From contig MPNW01000354.1 of assembly GCA_011800805.1 (NCBI GenBank), positions 30,321-94,320 on the forward strand: 64,000 nucleotides of DNA, read 5' to 3'. The DNA is from Hirudo medicinalis. Lineage: Eukaryota; Annelida; Clitellata; Hirudinida; Hirudinidae. Of this stretch, positions 56,959 to 64,000 are shown in pieces. The first letter of the stretch is position 1; every line of letters starts with the position of its first letter. A program made the position numbers and the translations under genes. The notes under the pieces were generated by a model. It did no database searches. It worked only from the letters and a program-made list of their open reading frames with translations, and had not been told where the DNA came from.

Positions 56959-57279
56959 ATGCATTGAGTGACAAAAGCAATTTTCCAGCTGCAATGTCGT
57001 AATTCCAGTTGTTTTCAGAGAGGCAGAGCAAAATTGCCCAAATCCCGAAATTAAGGTACATATTATATCGAGCTAGATCTTCATAACGAATATTGTTAAT
57101 TGTTATGTAAATTAGAATGTTTCTTGTCATAATCTGAAATTAAAGTCTAATGTTTCAATCTTTGGAAAATGAATGGGGGACATGGGAGAGACATTTGTAC
57201 ACCGAGGACGTCACCGACCTGATATTTTAAAATTTTTATTGGAAGATTTCTTTGGAGATAGAATTTGTGATGACAAGCT

Positions 57280-57455
57280 TGAGTTTGTCGTTGATGTTGT
57301 TTATTAAGTTTTATAGTTTGTCGTTGATGTTGTTTATTAAGTTTTATATTTTGTCGTTGATGTTGTTTATTAAGTTTTATATTTTGTCGTTGATGTTGTT
57401 TATTAAGTTTTATAGTTTGTCGTTGATGTTGTTTATTAAGTTTTATATTTTTCAT
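57280..57455 (+). repeat. 33-bp minisatellite (5 units)
   Basis: Unit GTTTGTCGTTGATGTTGTTT followed by ATTAAGTTTTATA, nearly identical five times. The 11-residue periodic peptides in both strands are by-products of the 33-bp period. Confidence 0.95.
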
Positions 57456-57564
57456 TGATGTTATCCTGCATGAGTTTGTTTCCGTTGCTTTCGTTCTCTT
57501 GCTTTTGAACACAAAAAGGCTTTAAAATTTAAAGTTGATTATTTTCTCACCTTCTACAAAATGA

Positions 57565-57645
57565 CATTAACAGTCATTGTTAATGTTATAATTAACAGTC
57601 ATTGTTAATGTTATAATTAACAGTCACTGTCAATGCTATAATTAT
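57565..57645 (+). repeat. 25-bp tandem repeat (3 units)
   Basis: Unit AACAGTCATTGTTAATGTTA followed by TAATT; the third unit is diverged. Confidence 0.9.
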
Positions 57646-58028
57646 CCACGAATTTAAAGTGTTGTCGTTTGTGCTTGCACCACGCAATTTGCATCACAAA
57701 TGTTTTGCTTCATCAATTAATTTATGTCATATTCTCAACCAATAACAATAAATGCGTAGTGAATGGGTTCCATCGAGTGACACTGGAAAATGTCACATGT
57801 TGTCATGACAACGGGCATGTTGAAACATGAAGCCTGTTGAAATGCAAAGCGGTAATTGAAGACAAATCTTTTATTCATTCAGCTTAAATTCTCTCAGGGA
57901 GCACAAGAAAGTCGACGATGATTTGGAAGTTTAGAAATTGAATTGTCGAAGCGATCTTCATTTTAGATGTAAATTTAATTTAAGTGCCTTCGTTGGAATT
58001 ATTGAAAGAACTGCTTTGAACTCTGGCC

Positions 58029-59504
58029 ATGGAGGCTCATTGGAAACATCTCATTTATGGAAGCGATTACATCCCAATTAAAGAAGAAAATTCCTCGATC
58101 AAAAGAAGTTCTTACAAGAGTTTCTCACCTCCTTCATCGTCCTCCACATTCGACAACAAGCAGTTCAATGACGTCAGTTCACGGATTCACTCAAGATTCC
58201 GTCACGAGTTCGAAAAACCCAACAGTGCCTCGTCACAATCAGAATTCAACGCAGATGGAAATATTTTTGATCCTCAGTCATCCGCAACACTCACTTCAAC
58301 CCTTCATTCTGTCAACAAGAACCAACCTGTGACGTCATCCACAAGTGAAGTTGATTCTCAATTTCCCGAGAATTTTCAAGAAGACAAATCAAAAGAAATC
58401 AATCTTACCAAGCCCATGAGGAGTGATGACGTCATGAATACATCAAGCAAGGATCGAATGGAGAGCTCCTCACATGCACCCATTTTGCAGCCACTCAACT
58501 CAACTCACTCAACTCACGGGTCCTCAAAACTCCACCTCAAACAGTCCCTCAACGTGAGACATTCATTCTTAAAACTAACTTTCAAGCTTAAGTTTTTTTT
58601 TAATTTTTCTAAATTAGGGAAATACTGAAGGACATTACAGGAGGACTTTTGTTAAAAATTCTGGTGAGTTGAAATGTGACTTCTTCGTAGAAACGGTGTC
58701 GAAGGACATTTGAAAATAAATTCTTCAGAGGCTCGTTTAAAAGAAAAGATCACAAGTGCGGTGAAAAGTTTTTACGTGAAGACGTTATTAAAAGGCATTT
58801 ATTTGAATTATCAAGGAAGTGGAAAATATTTATTGGATTCCAATGGTGGCTTACAAGGTGGAGATGGTGTGGAGCTGGCACCGGGAGACGAAGAACCAAT
58901 GAGTTTTACGTCGCAAAGTTGCAAATCGACTGAATTCGTGAGTCAATTTGAAAATTACATTAAAATTACATTAAAATACATTAAAAATGCGGATGCGTTG
59001 GACTTTTGAAAACCTCGCAGGATTCGTTGCAATGTTGTTCGAGCGGTTACGAGGAGCTGAGGATTCAGCATTTCAAAGTCGAACTGAAAGAGTTGAAGAA
59101 GGAAATGCAGAAAGTCAAACTGGACAACAACGCTCTCCTCAAAGAGAACCAATCACTCAAGGAACAACTAAAACGCTTCCATGACAACAACATTACAACT
59201 TCTAAAGGTAAACAATTAACATCACGCAGGAGTTTGGAACCAGGTTAAAGTACTTTTCATGCAAATTACCAACCAATCATTCCACACATGTGAAAATTTG
59301 TGCCCAATCAGGAGACTGCGAAATTTCGGAAAGAAGCCAAAATTCCACTACGACCTCAAGGAAATTCCATGCAGAAAACATTTCACCTTCAACTCTGGAT
59401 AAAAGTAACTATTATTATTATTATGATGATGATGATTATTATTATTATTATTATTATTATTATTGTTATTGTTGTTGTTGTTGTTGTTGTTCTTATTATT
59501 ATTA

Positions 59505-59569
<65 letters not shown>

Positions 59570-59603
59570 NTCTTCTTCTTATTATTATTATTGCTATTAT
59601 TTC

Positions 59604-59656
<53 letters not shown>

Positions 59657-59676
59657 TATTATTATTATTATTATTA

Positions 59677-59725
<49 letters not shown>

Positions 59726-60230
59726 GAAGCAGGTGATTGAACTGAGTAGATGTTCATTCGGTGAATTCATTCATCCACGCAGACGAGGTCCACACGAACA
59801 ACAAGATGTTGGCCAGGAGGAGGTTCTCAATTTGCAGCTCAACAACTGAAAATATTCTGCAGGAGGCTGAGTGCTTTGTCAGGGGTTCAATTCAAGGTTA
59901 TTGTGATATTCAAGTTATTATTATTATTATTATTGTTATTATCATCATCATTACGCTAGTGAATATGGTATTAACTATTTTCACAATAATCTAACTATTA
60001 TTATAATAAATTACAATTATTTTTATTAGAAACAATTGATTATTATGCTAATAGTTAATACTTAAATTCAACCAATGCAAATAATCATAATATTTTAGAG
60101 AGGACACCCACAATTGTAGGGAAACAAACAAAGAGAGAATCATCATTATCATCATCGCCCACGCTGAATTCTCATTCTGAAATTGAATCTGCTTACTTCA
60201 ATGAGTAGGATACATTTATATATATTGTTA

Positions 60231-60270
<40 letters not shown>

Positions 60271-60804
60271 TGTTAACTATTTATTTCTGGCATCAAGCAA
60301 GCACTCAGTTCTAATAACACATGAGAGTCTGAAATAGAAATGAAATTGTTGAAGACCTGCGCAGAAGTGCAACGTGGGGTTGGGGGACGTCGTGAGGTTC
60401 GTGAGCAAAGGAGGAACAATTGAACAGGGAAGAACGATGTTTGTTGGTTCTTTGCCTGGGAAGGACTTCATTTACGCAGGCATCGAGTTGGAATGCGAAG
60501 GTTTAATATTGTGTTGATTTCTACTTATTTTGATTTGTTCCTTTACACGTTATATGTTTACACGATATGTTAATTAACTGTTATTATTATAATTCATCCA
60601 AACCGCAGCTGGAAAACACGATGGCGTATACAAGGGACGTCGCTTCTTCCAATGGTAAGCAATAGTTTTTAATAAAATTTACTAATAATTAAATATTAAT
60701 TATCGAATAATTTATTCGTTCTTAGCAAGAGAAACAGAGGAATATTTGTGGCAGCAAGTAAAATCGTTTCAATCCCCCCAAAAGTCTTCCAAAGCAAGGC
60801 ATGA
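58029..60804 (+). CDS. Coiled-coil CAP-Gly domain protein (10 exons)
   Basis: Predicted microtubule-binding protein. Exons: 58029-58553, 58618-58663, 58729-58937, 59021-59207, 59312-59404, 59783-59896, 60099-60204, 60355-60500, 60609-60654, 60726-60804. All phases agree; 1551 nt, 516 residues. The first ~175 residues are Ser-rich and probably disordered. A coiled coil follows (HFKVELKELKKEMQKVKLD, then NNALLKENQSLKEQLKRF). The C-terminus is a CAP-Gly domain (~435-505): VGLGDVVRFVSKGGTIEQGR, MFVGSLPGKDFIYAGIELE, GKHDGVYKGRRFF and CKRNRGIFVAASKIV. The usual GKNDG signature reads GKHDG. The domain lies at the extreme C-terminus, unlike CLIP-170 or dynactin p150, and I cannot name an orthologue. 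AATAAA at about 60893 is a candidate polyadenylation signal. The 59312 and 59783 exons are the least certain: a 14-nt alternative exon at 59230-59243 would change their frame. Confidence 0.82.
59408..59726 (+). repeat. Long (TTA)n microsatellite with one N, in an intron of the CAP-Gly gene
   Basis: About 310 bp of (TTA)n with short GTT and TCT interruptions and an N at 59570. The poly-Ile/Tyr/Leu open frames across it are artefacts. It lies between exons 59312-59404 and 59783-59896. Confidence 0.97.
60222..60272 (+). repeat. (TTA)n microsatellite
   Basis: About 15 TTA units in the CAP-Gly gene intron between 60204 and 60355. Confidence 0.9.
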
Positions 60805-61868
60805 ATTTTTAAAGGAAACTTTTGCAGGAAATTCCATTCCGAAAAGTAAAATTGTGTCAAATCAAAACCTTTTGAATTTCACGGTGACTAGTAAATAAAG
60901 GTCGATGAAACAGGAAATACAAATGTTATTCATTTGATTAATTTTACTTAATTTAGTTTTTAAAACACCTTAATTGCTATGCAGCCGAATACTTGTTGAA
61001 TCGAACTTTTAGTTCAAAAAACCTAATTAAATTACTAATTATTTGCAAAATAATTTGTTAATTTGTTAAATAATTCAATATTTTAATGGAATATTTTAAA
61101 AATTGAGTTCATTCAATTCTTCCAAATTAGCGACTGGAGGAATTACTAGCGTGTCGCACGCAACAGGGTTTTACAAAATCAACAACATCATCGTAATCAC
61201 CATCATCAGCTTTGATGATTTTCAGAACATTTAATTCATTAAATTGATGTTTTTAGAATATTTTAGTTAGAAAACAATTACTTCATCATTTATAATTTAT
61301 TTAAATTATTTAATTCAATTACTTGAGAATTCAATTAATTGCCAACTGCAAAAACAAAAAATGTTCGATGCAAGTTCGATTTCATGAACTTCGACAAAAA
61401 CTTGAAAATTTGAAACATTCTCTCGCAACTTTCATCAGGAGGATGTTGCTTCTGATGTTGAAGCATTTCGGAAGACTTTGAAAATCATTTTTTGGAATAT
61501 TTTATGAGGTTTTAATTAATTAAATATTAATTAATATTTCGATTTTGTTAATTAAGTAATAATGAATGCATTTAATTTTCAATCCGAAGGAGCACGTGAA
61601 ATGCACGGATTTCGTGTTTCGAAGCTCACTATTTAAAATTAATTTTAACGATAAATATATTGAATGCGATAAATATATTAAATACAACGAGAAATATATT
61701 ACTGCATTATTATCTTTACAATTATTATTTACAAAATACGAACTGCACAAAGAATTGTCATCGCATGCAAGTGGAGAACGAATGTAGTCAATAATATCAT
61801 TACCGCCATCATCTTCCTCCTTTTCATGATCACAATAATCATCATCATGATGATGATCAACGTCTTCT
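60805..61868. other. Tail-to-tail intergenic region between the CAP-Gly and TRPC-like genes
   Basis: AT-rich; no gene seen. Contains the CAP-Gly polyadenylation signal and presumably the 3' UTR of the TRPC-like gene; short CAT/GAT runs near 61800-61860. Confidence 0.5.
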
Positions 61869-63329
61869 TCATTTAATCATTGTCTCATCACCTTGTGATA
61901 TTCTCTTCAAAGCTTCTCTCGCCCCTGAACTTGATGACGTCACGTTTTCGTCGAGTGACAAACTCATCTGCAGTTTGCTCAAACTCTCCTCAGTAGTTCT
62001 TGCTGTTCCAACCAATCTGGAATTTACCAGGAGTTTGTTTTTAGATGAACTTTGGAGTTTCGATCTTTGAAAGTTTGGACTCCTGTGGCAACTGAGGTTG
62101 ATTCTCGTGATTTGTTCCGACAGCCTGTTGCACGATTTCTGAACTTCTTTGACCGAATCCAGTTGTTGCTTCAGTCCGCTGCTAATTGTCCCTCCGCCTG
62201 AAACGAAAACTGCTTCATGAATTCAATTTCGATTTGGAATTTCAGGATTTCTTTAAAATATTTCGAGAAGTTCATTTGTGAATCTACCGTCACTCGCCGC
62301 AACACTGGCCAGAAGTCTATCGAAAATGTATCTTCTGACTATGCTTTTGACGACGTTCTGTAAGAATGTCAAATACAAATACAAATTAATTTATTTAAAA
62401 CAAAAAACACTTTAAATTTTTAGATTCAAACATTCCAAATACTTAATAAACGTTCGTTTTGCCATTCTAAGTGAAGAAACGAAGCATGACATTTTGATTG
62501 GATGACGGGCTGCACTCATCGACTCTAAATGAACTTCGGAAGTGACTGCGTTCAACTTGAATTTCTTTCTCGAAAATTCTCGATGAACTTTCAGGTCTGG
62601 CCTGAAAAAAATCACCTCGTATTTCGTCCATGAACACATGAATGATTAAACATAATTTCAATCAAATTTAACATTCTTAAATTTCAACTGAAGTTAGTGA
62701 ATTTGAAAAAACTCAATGTGTTCCATCACGTAATCATGTGCTTACAATATTAGCAGTTTGATTTAAGCAACCATGGATGCTTTGCATTCAAAGCACTCAC
62801 ACATGTACGAACTACACTGACGACAGCGGTGAATTCCAACAAAAAATATTTTATAAAACTGACGAGCGGGGCCATAGTTCTGTCTCTTTCTCCCAGTCGC
62901 TTCTTGGCGATGATGAACTTCCTGCACGATACGATCCAGGTTTGAATGTGTTTAAAAGTGAACCTCGGAATCAGGAGGATGTTGAATGGAACTGGAAGCG
63001 ATGAGCCATGGTTGATGTAATCCAGGTAGAGCCTGGAGCGCACAAACTTCCATTCAATGTCTTGATCGGTCTGAAATGTAATGATGATGATGATGATGAT
63101 GATGATGACGGTGATCAATGTGATTTCACTCATAGTACAATTAACATAACTATAAAATTGAATTGCTAAAAATTTTATTTTCCAGCATGTTTAAAAGTTG
63201 ACAACATGTTGATTGGGATTCAAGTGGAAGTGAAATTTTCTGAAAGTCTGTCATTGAGATCTTCGAGGTCATTGTAGATCTTACACGTTGAATGGATGCT
63301 GCATCAGTTGGACGAACCAACATGAAAAT
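61869..63329 (-). CDS. TRPC-like: TRPC-type cation channel, C-terminal part only
   Basis: Minus-strand exons in transcript order: 63329-63285, 63070-62864, 62601-62491, 62357-62288, 62197-61869 (stop). Phases agree; 762 nt, 253 residues. The second exon begins TDQDIEWKFVRSRLYLDYIN and continues GSSLPVPFN. EWKFVR is the TRP box that follows the pore in canonical TRP channels, and the downstream Pro-Phe-Asn motif is typical of TRPC. VVKSIVRRYIFDRLLAS matches the calmodulin/IP3-receptor-binding helix region of TRPC C-termini. A coiled-coil-like LKQQLDSVKEVQKSCNRL and a Ser-rich tail follow. Pore and membrane segments are not visible: the nearest upstream exon (IFMLVRPTDAASIQR) is already past or at the end of S6, and the sequence beyond 63330 is intron, a retroelement fragment and a microsatellite. 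The 5' part must lie outside the window or be lost. Confidence 0.72.
63072..63112 (+). repeat. (ATG)n microsatellite
   Basis: About 9 ATG/GATG units just upstream of the TRPC-like exon that starts at 63070; it lies in the intron, close to the splice acceptor. Confidence 0.85.
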
Positions 63330-63675
63330 CTGGAAATTAGAGGAAGGAAGGAAGGAAAAGTCAAACAAAATATTCACAAATCCAAATACTTCCAGTGAGA
63401 GTTTGAGAAGCATCAAAGGTGTTTGTTGCTTTGTAATTTAATTAATAAAATGCGAAATCAAGGCGTAGCTCCATTAGAAAGCTTCAAAACAGTTCAAAAC
63501 ATCAATCATTCGATGAAAGTTGTGATCAGCGAGGAATTTCAGGAAGAGGAAGTTTAATGCTGGAAAAAGGTTGAAAGTATCGTTCACAGAACATTTTGAT
63601 CTCTTTTTAAGCTTTTAGGTGCAATTGCCGCTCAAGAGGTTGATTAAGTGTGGAGATATTGTCACTTAAGATGTT
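63330..63675. other. Intron or upstream sequence of the TRPC-like gene
   Basis: I looked for an exon encoding the pore helix or S6 on the minus strand and found none. Confidence 0.4.
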
Positions 63676-63677
63676 GA

Positions 63678-63800
63678 AAGCATGAGCTGAGCCCCGACGG
63701 AATCCTCAGAGGAAAGACCCCTTCTTCGAATGTTTCGGCCCTTGGAATGTTCTTACACTCTCATGGGCCGGGCCGCACCCGCTGACGGGTGAAAACGAAC
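63678..63800 (-). mobile_element. Non-LTR retroelement terminal fragment (third copy)
   Basis: The minus strand contains AAGGGCCGAAACATTCGAAG, then AAGGGGTC and CCTCTGAGGATTCCGTCGG, matching the ends at 25440-25500 and 52590-52700. Upstream of it, in transcript sense, GTCAGCGGGTGCGGCCC parallels the SGPAPE stretch of the 25.4-kb copy. Confidence 0.6.
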
Positions 63801-63902
63801 TTCCTTTTCGGCCTCTTGAAGGCCACATTCCACCATTATTCGCACGCCACGAGAAAATTTATGAATTTCGTGGCGCAACGATTCGATGTGTCGTTCCTCT
63901 TT

Positions 63903-63939
63903 AATGATGATGATGATGATGATGATGATGACGATGACT

Positions 63940-63985
<46 letters not shown>

Positions 63986-64000
63986 GATGATGATGATATG
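63903..64000 (+). repeat. (GATGAC)n/(GAT)n microsatellite reaching the window end
   Basis: (GAT)n changing to (GATGAC)n and back. The array runs to base 64000 and may extend further. Confidence 0.95.

Noticed and set aside
59230..59243. 14-nt micro-exon in the CAP-Gly gene
   Set aside because: It has both splice signals, but including it changes the frame of the next exon so that the following junction no longer fits; skipping it keeps all phases.
59290..59740. Long frames rich in Ile, Tyr and Leu
   Set aside because: They are (TTA)n microsatellite read in three frames, in an intron of the CAP-Gly gene.
63421..63660. Pore/S6 exon of the TRPC-like gene
   Set aside because: Minus-strand frames here contain stops and show no hydrophobic S6 segment or pore motif.

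Overview
This is animal nuclear DNA: split genes with GT-AG introns (many only 45-90 nt), an AT-rich background, many (TTA)n, (GAT)n and (TA)n microsatellites, and decayed transposons. The gene set (CELSR/Flamingo, ANKRD11/12, a TRPC-type channel, ASZ1/GASZ, ALG13) is bilaterian. The short introns, TTA/GAT microsatellites and type of retroelement remnants would fit a lophotrochozoan, perhaps a leech-like annelid. That placement is an inference; no ribosomal or mitochondrial marker is present to test it.

Layout: (1) 1-4.6 kb, no recognisable gene. (2) 4.69-5.5 kb (+), a MADF/BESS-type DNA-binding protein. (3) 5.8-12.3 kb, noncoding with SINE-like pieces. (4) 12.3-21.1 kb (+), an ANKRD11/ANKRD12-type chromatin cofactor, reconstructed in 13 exons. 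(5) 22.8-28.2 kb (-), a CRAL-TRIO (SEC14) lipid-binding protein whose 3.7-kb intron holds a Tc1/mariner remnant split by a non-LTR retroelement remnant. (6) 28.3-36.8 kb, a transposon-rich intergenic block with SINE-like copies and a three-level nest (pogo-like, then a TACTTG-repeat element, then a Merlin-like element with intact target-site duplication). (7) 36.8-50.7 kb (+), a complete CELSR/Flamingo atypical cadherin in 32 exons. (8) 51.5-52.4 kb (-), ALG13. (9) 53.3-55.5 kb (-), a divergent ASZ1/GASZ-type piRNA-pathway scaffold (ankyrin, SAM, C-terminal membrane anchor). (10) 56.0-57.0 kb, a second TACTTG-repeat element, then minisatellites. (11) 58.0-60.8 kb (+), a coiled-coil CAP-Gly microtubule-binding protein. 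(12) 61.9-63.3 kb (-), the 3' end of a TRPC-type cation channel whose 5' part lies beyond the window or was not found.

Exon models were built by hand from splice signals, reading phase and similarity remembered from protein families. Every joined model keeps one reading frame and the complete ones have lengths divisible by three. No alignment or database search was run. The genes are unrelated in function (planar polarity, chromatin regulation, N-glycosylation, piRNA pathway, cytoskeleton, ion channel), as is usual for an animal chromosome. The most unusual material is the nested transposon block, the two tRNA-like SINE families, the divergent GASZ homologue and the degenerate GPS cleavage site of the Flamingo homologue.
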